Origin: Sphingobium lactosutens DS20
GTDB lineage: Bacteria > Pseudomonadota > Alphaproteobacteria > Sphingomonadales > Sphingomonadaceae
Assembly (NCBI RefSeq): GCF_000445105.1
Contig: NZ_ATDP01000097.1
Coordinates: forward strand, 144,172-208,171
Reading direction: 5' to 3'
DNA length: 64,000 nucleotides
Part shown: piece after piece, positions 46,000 to 54,876 of the stretch
How the letters are laid out: each line of letters opens with the position of its first letter
Position numbering within the stretch: position 1 is the first letter of the stretch
Program-made: the position numbers and the translations under genes
Notes under the pieces: model-generated
The model's database searches: none
The model's input: the letters and a program-made list of their open reading frames with translations, nothing else
Told to the model about the DNA's origin: nothing

Positions 46000-46351
46000 A
46001 TCAGCTTTGATGAAGCGCAGGCGACCGTGCGCGAGAGCAGCGTGCCACTGGGCACACAATTTGTGCCCATCGGCAAAGCGGGCCGACGAACTCTGCCAGA
46101 GATAGGTCGCATTGATCGACCCCCCCACGGGACTGCGCGGCGATGGACGGTTATGCGGTCCGCCTTGACGACCTTGCACAGGGGTGGTCCAGTTTTGGCT
46201 GGCTGGCGAAAGCTGTGCCGGCGGCCCGTCTCCCGAGCCGCTGCCCATCGGCATAGTGGTCAGGATATCGACCGGCGCGCCGATGCCCGCGGGTGCGGAC
46301 CCTGTCGTCATCCGGGAATATGCGGACCTCGAAGGTGGGAATGTGATCTGA
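46000..46351 (+). pseudogene. moeA: Decayed moeA remnant (molybdopterin molybdenumtransferase)
   Basis: MoeA-like pieces appear in three successive frames: ISFDEAQATVRESSVPLGTQ at 46000, PPRDCAAMDGYAVRLDDLAQ from about 46122, then ISTGAPMPAGADPVV and IREYADLEGGNVI up to the stop at 46349-46351. The frame changes fall in a C7 run (46120-46126) and a G4 run (46181-46184). The C-terminal two thirds are missing. MoeA inserts molybdate into molybdopterin, the cofactor of NasA, so it was a logical last gene of the nitrate cluster. Confidence 0.72.
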
Positions 46352-46704
46352 TCGGTCTCTGGCCAACATCGTTATGCACCACATTGTACGCACATCTGGT
46401 TAGTGGCCATCGGTCCGCGGGGTCATGGATCAGTGCGTCTCACTGTCAACTGATGGACGGCGAGCATCTCAACTAGAGAAATAGAAGGGCCGTTACAGAT
46501 CTTTCCGATGGGCATACTGACTGTTCCCTCATCGAAAAGCGTGGCTGGGTTTGGCCGCCAGGTGAGGCCGCGCGAATTGCAGCTTTCGCCGATTATCGGT
46601 CCAGAAGCGGACATTCGCCCACCGGCCAGTCTCGAACGTCCCGATCAGCAAAGCAGACCGACCGCAGCTGAGAACGGAAAATTGGCTGCTGAGCGTCCGG
46701 CATG
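46352..46704. other. Gene-free interval between moeA relic and IS1182 element
   Basis: Several short frames are open on both strands but none is convincing. The base composition is lower in GC than the nitrate operon. I see no RNA gene or repeat here. Confidence 0.45.
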
Positions 46705-46708
46705 GGTC

Positions 46709-48286
46709 CAGCCTGTGTGAAAACGCTGCAGATGTAGCTGCTGGAAGGCCATGTTCCGTAGATAGCGGGCAGATTGTGGACAATATCCGTCAGGTTGCGA
46801 TGGCTTTGAGGATTGCCTTGCTATCCCCGATATCGAGGACCCTGGTCAGGTTGTAGGCCAGTACATGCAGCGCCATTTCGGTTGAGACCCTGGGCTTGGT
46901 CTTCATGAGGAAGTGTGTGTAGCCCATTCGCGCCTTGAGAGTGGCGAAGGGATGTTCAACCGTTTGCCTTCGTATCCGCATCGCATCAGGGTTCGCATCC
47001 AGCCTTTTCTGCATGGCTTCGATTACGTCCTCATGCTCCCACCGGGTGACGCGGCGTTCCTTGGAGGTCGTGCATTGGGCCTTGATGGGGCAACTAGGGC
47101 AAGAGCTGGTCCAGTATCGATTGAGCGTCATGCCCCTTTCCACTGTCTGGAACCGATTCTTCAACTGCTCACCGGCCGGGCAGCGATACGCGTCCTGCTC
47201 GGGCATGTAGACGAAGCCTTCCTTACCGAACCGACCGGCGGTCTTTGCTCTTGAGGTCATAGGTTTAGGCATGGGCACCGTCACGCCGGCCTGTTCGCTT
47301 GCCAGGATTTCCTCGCCTGAGAAGTAACCTCTGTCAGCCACCACATCGAGCCGGTCTGTTTCCAGCACCGCTTTTGCCTTCATTGCCATACCGATGATTT
47401 GGGCGCGGTCGCTACCAATGTTCGTCACCTCGTGGGTGACGATCAGATGATGCTCTGTATCGACCGCGACCTGGACATTGTAGCCGACCATCCCGGTCCC
47501 CGGCCGCTAGTCGCCATGGAGCGTGCATCCGGATCGATCAGCGAGATTTGTTGGTCCGGTTGTGCCAGCATCTGAGCTTCCAACCCGTTAAGGCGCCGCA
47601 TCTCTTGCTCAAGCCTGCCGACCTTCTCCTTGAGCCTTTCCGTTTTGGCGGCCAGTATCTCGGTCGGTTCCTGACGGTCGGCGGTATCGAGTTGCGAGAG
47701 ATACCGTGCAACGCTCTCCTCGATCTGCTGCCGTCGGCGCTCCAGTTTGGCCTTAGTGAAGTTGCGATCGCGGTTGTTTACCGCCTTAAACTTGCTGCCG
47801 TCGATCGCGACGCTCCCGCCGGCCAGAAGGCCCATCTGACGGCACAGAAGGACGAAGCGGCTGCAAACCCTTTGGATCGCAGCGCCATTGTCACGACGGA
47901 AGTCCGCGATCGTCTTGGGATCTGGCACCAGCCGACCAACCAACCACATGAGTTCGACGTTGCGATCAGCCTCACGCTCCAGGCGACGGCTCGACTGCAC
48001 CCGGTTCAGATATCCGTAAATGTACAGCTTGAGCAGCATCGAGGGATGATAGGACGGACGCCTCGTCGCCGCAGGCTCCACGCCGCTAAAGCCAAGCTCT
48101 CCAAGATCCAGCGCATCAACAAACGCATCGACCACGCGAACCGGATTATCCTCCCCGATCCGGTCATGTACACACGGTCGGAACAATGTCGTCTGGCTGC
48201 GATCAGCGCCAGCTACGAAGCGACCCATATGACCCTCCAAACTGTCAGAGCATCATACCATGATTATCGCCTTTTCACACAGGCTG
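46709..48286 (-). mobile_element. IS1182-family insertion sequence with 4-bp target duplication
   Basis: A 1578-bp element bounded by the 15-bp perfect inverted repeat CAGCCTGTGTGAAAA (46709-46723) / TTTTCACACAGGCTG (48272-48286). GGTC is duplicated at both edges (46705-46708 and 48287-48290). It holds one transposase gene, frameshifted. Confidence 0.88.
46790..48228 (-). pseudogene. IS1182-family transposase, frameshifted
   Basis: ATG 48228 follows GGAGGG. The first frame gives MGRFVAGADRSQTTLFRPCV, AIDGSKFKAVNNRDRNFTKA and a coiled-coil to DPDARSMATSGRG. The rest (TGMVGYNVQVAVDTEHHLIV to the stop at 46790, with ADRGYFSGEEI and HPFATLKARMGYTHFL) is in another frame. The break is in a C4 run at 47498-47501 (plus strand); one added base restores SGRGTGMVGYN. 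As written, the element could not move by itself. Confidence 0.87.
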
Positions 48287-48467
48287 GGTCGAACGCGGAA
48301 GCGGCTGCTACTGGTCGCCCATTCAAGTCATCTCCGAAGTAGCTGCGGATACCCGAAAAGAGCCAAATCGAAAACTGTTAGCCTTGATCTCCAAATGCGC
48401 GCGATGATGCGCTTAAGCTGTGCCGGTCGGCAAGGGGGGCTGTCCTCGCTGACCGACACAGCTTCAT

Positions 48468-50729
48468 TCAAAAGGAATGTCGCATGCCAAAGGCGACGCT
48501 TCGTCCGCGCAGCGGTGACTGGTCCTTCACGAAGGACGTATGCGCAAAGGCCAGCTCATTGAGCAGGTTGGTGCCGCGAACATAGAACTCAACGGACTTG
48601 TCACCCTGCCCGATGTTGAGCCGATAGCTGAGCGTGGCGTTGACCATGTTGTAGCCGCCGGTGCGGGTTTCGTAGGTCGCGAACTCGTCTTGCGCAAAGG
48701 TGCGATAATATTCCAGATCTCCCGTCAGTGGCCCTGCGCTATGTTCGTAGCGCGCGCCTAGACGCCCCGGTGGAATGCGGGGAAGATTGTCGTTCTCGTT
48801 CTTGAGCGTCGCGTTGACATAGTCGCCAAACACCGTGATGCGCGATGCGGGAGCAAGCTGGTAGCTCACTTGGCCGTCGATGCCGGCGAAACGCGCGTCG
48901 GCCGCGGTGTAGACCAGGAAGTTATGCGGAACGCCGGTCTCATTCTCGGTTTCTATCAGCCGCGCGAAGACATAGTCGCTGACATCCTGGTAGAACAGGC
49001 CGACCTCGAACCCTAGCGCGCCGCCCGTCTTGCGGAAGGTCAGGTTGATAGCATCGGTTGACTCCAGGATGTCCTGCGCCGACACGCCCCTGTTCTCAAA
49101 ACCCTCAACCTCGGCCACCAAGCCGAGCTCATAGCTATTGGTCGCCAGGTTGTTGCCGCGCGCATAAAGCTCACGCACGCTGGGCGCGCGTTCGGTATGC
49201 GCGAGTGAAAGGGCAAGCGCATATCCCTGTCCAACGTTCAAGGTGGCGCTCACTGATGCCGACAAGGGGTCGTGCCGAACGGTTGGGTTCCTCAAACGGA
49301 ACAGCTCGACGTCTTCCGCTTCTAGCACTGCCTGCCAATCGGCACCGTACCACTTGACGAACAACGCGGCGAGCTCAGGGCCAACGGTGGACCGCCAGGA
49401 CGGCACCCCTACTTCCATCTTCCGCCAGTCCTTGCGCACGGCGGCCTCGACATCGAGCGCGCCGAATGACTGCCGTTCATTCAGAAAGATGCCGACATTC
49501 TCCGTCGAATAGTCAGGCCTGCCGTCAAAGCCGTAGGCCCCGTCGGGGAATGGCCGGTGCAGATTGTTTGCATTGATGCCGCCGAACCTGCTGTCGGTAT
49601 ATTGCACGCCGAGCGTGCCGGTAAAGCCCAAGAGCGGCTCGTGGGTCAGCTCGAAGCGGCCGTCATAGACCTCATTGGTAAAGCGTGAGAATCGAAGCTC
49701 GCCATCGATTTCGTCATGTGTATAGTCGGTGTAGGAAAGGCGCAGCCGCGTGTGAGCGAAGCCCGGCAGCAGACCGTCATAGTCGCCACGAATATCAACG
49801 CGCTCGCTGCGCAGCTTGATGTACGCAGAGTGGTCATCGGACCCGCCAAACGGGTCCTCGAACCCGCCATGTGCCTCGCAATGCAGGTCCAGACCGTGGG
49901 TATGGCAGACGCCGTTGATATGGCTGTGGCCAGGCAGACCATACTCGCTCTCCATACGAGTGAAGGCGGCGCCAAGATAGCCCTTCGGCGTGATCCACGA
50001 TGCGCCGATGCTGTAGCTGGTGCTGTCCGCAAAGGAGTCACGAAGCTTGTCAGAGCCGTAGGCGTTCGGCACATCATAGTCTTCGGCACTGCGGCGAGCG
50101 CCCTCGGCATGGAGCGCGAACTGGCCAATGCCGGCGGTGACTCGCCCAACAACCGTCTTCTCTTCGTCGCCGGTGCCGTAGCGTACCTCGGTCGCACCAG
50201 TCAGGCCGCCTTCTGGCACCGCCTTTGGCACTTTGCTGTCAATCAGATTGATTGCGCCGTTCGTCGCATTGCCGCCGTAGCGGACCGCGGCGGGGCCGCG
50301 CTGTATCTCGATCGCGTCGAGCAGCAGCGGATCGGTTGTGATGGCGTGGTCTGGCGAGATCGAGGAAACGTCGAACAGGTTCGCGCCGTCGCTCAGCACT
50401 TCAATGCGCGGGACCGTCTGGCCACGGATTACTGGACGCGATGCGCCACCACCGAAGTTGTCGAGATGGGTACCGGGCATGCCGGCCAGCGTCTCGCCGA
50501 GCCCACCCTGGCGCCGATGAATCAACTCTTCACCGGCCAGCACCTGAACGGGAAGAGGTGAAGCGATTTCTTCTGTGACAAGCGATTGACCTGTAACCAC
50601 TATATAGCCCTGTCGCCCGCTGTGACGCTCGCCGTCAGATTCTGCTGCAGGCTCTTGCGCCCATGCGGGCACAGGGAAGGACGTAGCTGCAAGAAGCATG
50701 GCGACGGTTTTCAATCTGATATTTCTCAC
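48468..50729 (-). CDS. ZnuD-like TonB-dependent receptor
   Basis: 753 residues. A signal peptide (LLAATSFPVPAWAQ), a plug (IVVTGQSLVTEEIASPLPVQ, EIQRGPAAVRYGGNATNGAI) and a barrel ending FGMRHSF. A long loop near residue 285 is rich in His/Cys/Asp (GHSHINGVCHTHGLDLHCEA then HGGFEDPFGG), the zinc-binding loop pattern of ZnuD receptors. It therefore probably imports zinc across the outer membrane. A Zur-box-like sequence lies 38 bp upstream. It stands alone; no znuABC genes are in the window. Confidence 0.88.
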   Translation of the reverse strand: MRNIRLKTVAMLLAATSFPVPAWAQEPAAESDGERHSGRQGYIVVTGQSLVTEEIASPLPVQVLAGEELIHRRQGGLGETLAGMPGTHLDNFGGGASRPVIRGQTVPRIEVLSDGANLFDVSSISPDHAITTDPLLLDAIEIQRGPAAVRYGGNATNGAINLIDSKVPKAVPEGGLTGATEVRYGTGDEEKTVVGRVTAGIGQFALHAEGARRSAEDYDVPNAYGSDKLRDSFADSTSYSIGASWITPKGYLGAAFTRMESEYGLPGHSHINGVCHTHGLDLHCEAHGGFEDPFGGSDDHSAYIKLRSERVDIRGDYDGLLPGFAHTRLRLSYTDYTHDEIDGELRFSRFTNEVYDGRFELTHEPLLGFTGTLGVQYTDSRFGGINANNLHRPFPDGAYGFDGRPDYSTENVGIFLNERQSFGALDVEAAVRKDWRKMEVGVPSWRSTVGPELAALFVKWYGADWQAVLEAEDVELFRLRNPTVRHDPLSASVSATLNVGQGYALALSLAHTERAPSVRELYARGNNLATNSYELGLVAEVEGFENRGVSAQDILESTDAINLTFRKTGGALGFEVGLFYQDVSDYVFARLIETENETGVPHNFLVYTAADARFAGIDGQVSYQLAPASRITVFGDYVNATLKNENDNLPRIPPGRLGARYEHSAGPLTGDLEYYRTFAQDEFATYETRTGGYNMVNATLSYRLNIGQGDKSVEFYVRGTNLLNELAFAHTSFVKDQSPLRGRSVAFGMRHSF

Positions 50730-50766
50730 AATTTACCCCCGCAATAGGCAGCGGGCGGATGCAATA

Positions 50767-50786
50767 TGATATGGTATAACGTCAAA
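50767..50786. promoter_or_regulatory. Zur-box-like operator before the ZnuD-like gene
   Basis: TGATATGGTATAACGTCAAA resembles the alphaproteobacterial Zur dyad (TGATATGTTATAACATATCA as I recall it, 15 of 20 matches). It sits 38 bp before the start of a zinc-type TonB receptor, where repression by zinc-loaded Zur would be expected. Confidence 0.55.
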
Positions 50787-51227
50787 TATACTTTTGTGTA
50801 TTTTTGTTTCTGCGCAAGCCGTTGCCGAAGGTTTGCGCCCCGCTGTGCTAACTTTAGCCGCTTAGGCACTTCAGTGCCCTCCCCATTGCTGGGGCTTCGG
50901 CGTTGCTCATATTGCTGAGAACAAAGCCGCTCGATTCGCGGTTAGTCGGTTGAGAGCTTCGCGAAGGGCTTGTTTATGCAGGTGTACGGCGAGGCGGAAA
51001 GGCGTGGGTATGTTGGTTATGATTACTCAACGATCGGTCGATGAACGCCTCAACGCCTGCGATCCCAGCGCAGTGGGAAGGGGTAGAGACACCAAATTGG
51101 ATATGAACAAAAAAGCCGCTATCCCAGAGGATTACGGCGACGATGTCAGCGCAAAATCGGCTAATCTGACTACTTCATACCCTAACCAATTGAAAAAAAT
51201 CGGAATCTTGGCGCTGAAAGAGCGTGG
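50787..51227. other. Gene-free stretch before tRNA-Asn
   Basis: No supported gene. Small hairpins occur, such as GGCAC-TTCA-GTGCC (50865-50878) and CCCC-ATTGCT-GGGG just after, with no clear role. An open frame over 50950-51288 crosses the tRNA antisense and is not credible. Confidence 0.45.
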
Positions 51228-51299
51228 CTCCCCGAGTAGGATTCGAACCTACGGCCATTCGATTAACAGTCGAATGCTCTACCGCTGAGCTATCGGGGA
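51228..51299 (-). tRNA. tRNA-Asn (GUU)
   Basis: 72-nt cloverleaf on the minus strand: acceptor TCCCCGA/TCGGGGA with discriminator G, D-arm AGCTCAGCGGTAGAGC, anticodon loop CTGTTAA (GTT), T-arm ending GGTTCGAATCC. The CCA end is not encoded. Confidence 0.96.
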
Positions 51300-51387
51300 G
51301 CAACCCGGCTTTCGCCGGGCAGGCCGCGCCTATGCAGCGTGGTGTCTCGCTTGGCAAGGGGTGGCGTGGCGAAAGTTCGGGCCTTGT

Positions 51388-52377
51388 TCAATCGGTTTCG
51401 CTGATGACTGCCGCAAACAGGTCTGGATCGACATTGGCGCCGGAAATGACCACGACCCGGTCGCCCGGGCAAGACGGGGCCTTGCCTGCCAGCAGCGCCG
51501 CCAGCGCCACCGCGCCGCCCGGTTCCGCCACGATCTTGAGCGTCGAGAAGGCAAAGCGCATTGCGGCCCGTACCTCCGCATCGCTGACCGCAAGGCCACC
51601 CGCCAGCCATGCATGGTTGATGGGAAAGGTGAGGATGCCAGGACTGGGGGCCAAAAGGGCGTCGCAAATGGATGTTGCGCCCGGCATCGCCCGCTCCCGC
51701 ACGCCGCTTGCCAGGGATCGGGCGGTGTCGTCATAGCCGTCGGGCTCGACGCTGTAGATCGCGACGTCGGGGCGCGATGCCTTGACCGCCGTGGCGATGC
51801 CCGAGATCAGCCCGCCACCCCCGCAACATACCAAGATCTGCTCGACATTGGCGCGTGCTTGCTTTGCCTGTTCGAGTATTTCCAGCCCGACCGTACCTTG
51901 GCCCGCCATGACGTGCGGGTCGTCAAAGGAGGGGAGAAGGGTGGCGCCGCTATCCCGGGCGAGACGGGTGGCGATCTCCTCCCGGCTTTCAGTCAGCCGG
52001 TCATAGGGAATGATCCGAGCGCCAAGCGCGCAGGTATTGGCGGCCTTGATCGCGGGCGCATCGGCGGGCATGACGATCGTGGCCGGAATGCCGAGCATGC
52101 GCGCGGCGCAGGCGACGCCCTGCGCATGATTGCCCGAGGACCAAGCCACGACGCCCGCGGTTCGTTCCGACGGCGACAGGCGCGCGAGGCGGTTATAGGC
52201 GCCGCGAAATTTGAACGATCCGGTATGCTGCGCGCCTTCAAACTTGATGAGGACCCGGCCGCCGATGCGCTCGTTGAGTATCTGGTTTTCGATCAACGGC
52301 GTGCGCACCGCAACGCCATCTAATAGCCGGGCGGCGCCCAGCACATCTGCGATCTGGATAGCGGGGGAATCGGGCAT
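51388..52377 (-). CDS. Threonine/serine dehydratase, PLP fold-type II
   Basis: 329 residues from ATG 52377, with AAGGAG 7 nt upstream. PLP-Lys in HTGSFKFRGAYN, the Asn/phosphate loop VAWSSGNHAQGVACAARML, and the Gly-rich loop LVCCGGGGLISG are intact. It lacks a C-terminal ACT domain, so it resembles the catabolic threonine dehydratase or serine racemase group rather than feedback-regulated IlvA. It converts Thr or Ser to 2-oxobutyrate or pyruvate plus ammonia. It lies on the same strand as tRNA-Asn, 88 bp from it. Confidence 0.9.
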   Translation of the reverse strand: MPDSPAIQIADVLGAARLLDGVAVRTPLIENQILNERIGGRVLIKFEGAQHTGSFKFRGAYNRLARLSPSERTAGVVAWSSGNHAQGVACAARMLGIPATIVMPADAPAIKAANTCALGARIIPYDRLTESREEIATRLARDSGATLLPSFDDPHVMAGQGTVGLEILEQAKQARANVEQILVCCGGGGLISGIATAVKASRPDVAIYSVEPDGYDDTARSLASGVRERAMPGATSICDALLAPSPGILTFPINHAWLAGGLAVSDAEVRAAMRFAFSTLKIVAEPGGAVALAALLAGKAPSCPGDRVVVISGANVDPDLFAAVISETD

Positions 52378-52913
52378 TGGACGCTCCTTCCGGCGAACGC
52401 GATAGGCTTGGCGCATCATGACTGCCAGCGATGTATCGTCGCAAGTGAGGCGTGGAAAGTGGCTTCCATTTCAGGGTACGTCCAAAGTAATTTTGCTTTT
52501 TGTGTCCAATGGGGCGGGAAGAAGCATATCACTGTCCCGTGTTTTATCGGGAACGTCCTGGTTCATATTTTCAGACAAGACGCCCGTTTTTGTCTCCGAT
52601 AGGTTTTTTCCATCTCCGCGAGCGCCAATGGGCGCTGTCCAGGTGGTTGAGCGGCTCACCTTGGCGGAGGTGATGCGCGCATATATTCCTCGTACTGAGC
52701 GAGGAGCGTGCTTCTGGCCTTTTCTGGCGGCAGGCCAATTGTCACAGGCGGTCTTCTGGGCTCAGCAGGAATGCGCAATGCCCCGCTCGGTCAAGCGTGG
52801 TAAAGTCCCATCCCCGCGAACGCCTGCCCGTGATTGCAGCATTTCCAACTATCTTCCCGCTCTGGTCCGACGCCCCTCATCAGTCTGAGGGGATGTCTCG
52901 CCCCCGGCCGGCC
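52378..52913. other. Gene-poor 536-bp interval
   Basis: No confident gene. On the minus strand a short stretch (about 52795 down to 52665) reads LRIPAEPRRPPVTIGLPPEK, then ARSTLLAQYEEYM and a stop, and looks like a gene's C-terminal tail without its body. I do not recognise it. Confidence 0.4.
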
Positions 52914-53867
52914 TCATGCAGCTTGTGACGTGCGATTGATCACTATCGTCTGGCTATTGGTGTATTCGGCCAGCCCTTCCATTGCGTTTTCTATTCCGAC
53001 GCCTGATTGCTCGTGCCCGCCAAAGGCGACATGCGGCGAGAAGGAATAGATTTCGTTGATCCAGACCGTTCCGGTTTCCAGGCGCCGGGCGATTGCTTCT
53101 GCGGCATCCGCATCCCGGCTCCAGACCGAAGCCGCGAGGCCATATTCGGTGTTGTTGGCGCGGGCGACCACCTCGTCGATGTCATCGAAACGCAGCAGCG
53201 GAAGCACCGGGCCGAACGCTTCCTCGACGACGACGCGGGAGGTTTTGGGCGGATTGTCGATGATCGTGATCGGCACGAAATAGCCCTTGCCATCGGGAAT
53301 GGTGCCGCCGGCGAGGAACTTGAGCCCGTCGGCCTGCGCGGAAGCGATCAGATCCTTTAGCTTTTCGAACTGCATCCGGTTCTGGATCGGGCCGAGGTCG
53401 ACACCTTGTTGGAGACCATCGCCAATCGTGACGGTGGACGCATATTCAACCAGTGCTCCGGCTAGGACGTCGTAAATTTCGTGGTGGATGTAAATCCGTT
53501 TGGTGGCGACACAGAAGTGGGCGCTGTTCTGGGAGGCTGCCCAGAACAGCTCTTTTGCCGTCTTTTCGACATCGACATCGGGCAGGACGATCGCCGGGTC
53601 GTTCCCGCCCAGCTCCAGGGTGACGCGCTTTAGATTGCCCGACGCGGTGGCCATGACCTTGCGCCCGGTGGCGGTCGCCATGCCTGCCGCGTGACGGGCC
53701 ACCTCGTCTTCGAAGCGCGCAAATGAGATGGCGTCGCCGCCCACGATACGCAGTGCTTCGGCGTCGCAGAACCGCGTCGCCCCCAGGGCAGCGAGGCTGG
53801 CGAACGTCGCCGCGCCTGGCTGGGGCCAATAGGGGCCGTGGGCTGGCATATGAGTATCCGTCATCAC
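52914..53867 (-). pseudogene. Chimera: acyl-CoA ligase N-terminus joined to aldehyde dehydrogenase C-terminus
   Basis: Residues 1 to about 63 (ATFASLAALGATRFCDAEAL, GGDAISFARFEDEVARHAAG) look like the start of an AMP-dependent acyl-CoA synthetase. From ATGRKVMATASGNLKRVTLE onward it is an aldehyde dehydrogenase: LELGGNDPAIVLPDVDVEKT, catalytic Cys in NSAHFCVATKR, FGPVLPLLRFDDIDEVV. The ALDH's first about 230 residues, including most of the NAD-binding domain, are missing. An in-frame deletion ending near 53675 best explains it. The start overlaps the NmrA-like stop (ATGA), as the original ligase gene would have. Confidence 0.78.
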
Positions 53868-54844
53868 AGGTCTGCCTCGCTGACAAATGCGGCGCCATGC
53901 TCCATGAACCAGGATCGTAACGTGGTGGGCTTGCGCCCCAGCAGTCGCTCGGCAAGGTCGGACAGGTGAAGGAATGACGACTTGCTCTTCTCAAAATCGA
54001 TGAAGGAAAGAACCCGGCCGGCCGCCCCAGGCTGGCTCGATCGTGCCGAGAGGACGGGGTCGAACAGCGCTATGAACGCTTCGCGGCTGCCTTCGTGAGG
54101 GATTGGGCATTTCAGGACGTCGGAAAGCATTTGCGCAACGTCCTCGGTTTCTAGCAGGTCCTGGCCATTGTTGATGTCGTGGAACTGGCGCAGGTTGCGC
54201 TCATCCGGGGACAGCAGCAGGTTGGCCGCGATTTCGCCCACATCGCGCGGATCGAGATAGCCGATCAGGCGTGATGGCCAGACCATCTTGCCGGTCCGCC
54301 TGATCACGGGCGCGAGCAGTAGGAAATTGTCCATATAGGACGCGCCGATGTTGAGATAGGTGACCGGCAGGTCGCTCTGCTCAAGTATCGCTTTGGCTAT
54401 GTGATGCTGCGTGGCCGTCGAAGCGTGCGCTTGCAGTTCCTCCGGCACGAAGCGGATGTTCAATTCTGGTTCCAGACCGGTGATCCGCACCATGTGTACG
54501 AGGCTCGATCCGACTTCCAATACTTCAACCAGATTGCCCATTGCCCGTTATTCGTCGAGCCCGGCCGGGGTCACGACGAATACCCCCTCGACTTCGGCCA
54601 GCGCCGCTTCAAGCGACGCGGGATCGAGCAAGTCGGCGACATGGCATTGCGCATCGGGGAAATCGGTCGCCAGCCTTCCCGCCTTGTCCGCGTCGCTGGT
54701 GATAAGACGCAACTTCGTTTCCGGTGCGCGATAGCGTATGTGGCGAGCCGCCGGACCGCCGATATGACCCGATGCGCCGAACACCGCGATGCTGCGCGGG
54801 ATAGGCTTTGACACGCTCAGGCTGCTCTGGCTCGACATATGCAT
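53864..54844 (-). pseudogene. NmrA-like NAD(P)-binding protein with in-frame stop
   Basis: From ATG 54844 (GGAAAGGAAGC upstream) the frame reads SIAVFGASGHIGGPAARHIR (Rossmann GxxGxxG) to VFVVTPAGLDE, then TAA at 54548-54550. The same frame resumes at once with RAMGNLVEVLEVGSSLVHMV and runs to 53864 with normal NmrA/HSCARG-type content (NIGASYMDNFLLLAPVIR, YLDPRDVGEIAANLL). Only one codon is wrong (for example GAA or CAA to TAA). The 3' part could restart at ATG 54541, giving a protein without its cofactor motif. Intact length would be about 326 residues. Confidence 0.85.
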
Positions 54845-54876
54845 GCTTCCTTTCCGACCTCCGACGTCAAACCCGT

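Noticed and set aside
50950..51288. 112-codon frame near tRNA-Asn
   Set aside because: It ends inside the tRNA on the opposite strand and has no domain.
52418..52888. 156-codon plus-strand frame between the dehydratase and the chimeric ALDH
   Set aside because: No ribosome site and unlikely amino-acid composition; the opposite strand offers a better though unidentified C-terminal tail.
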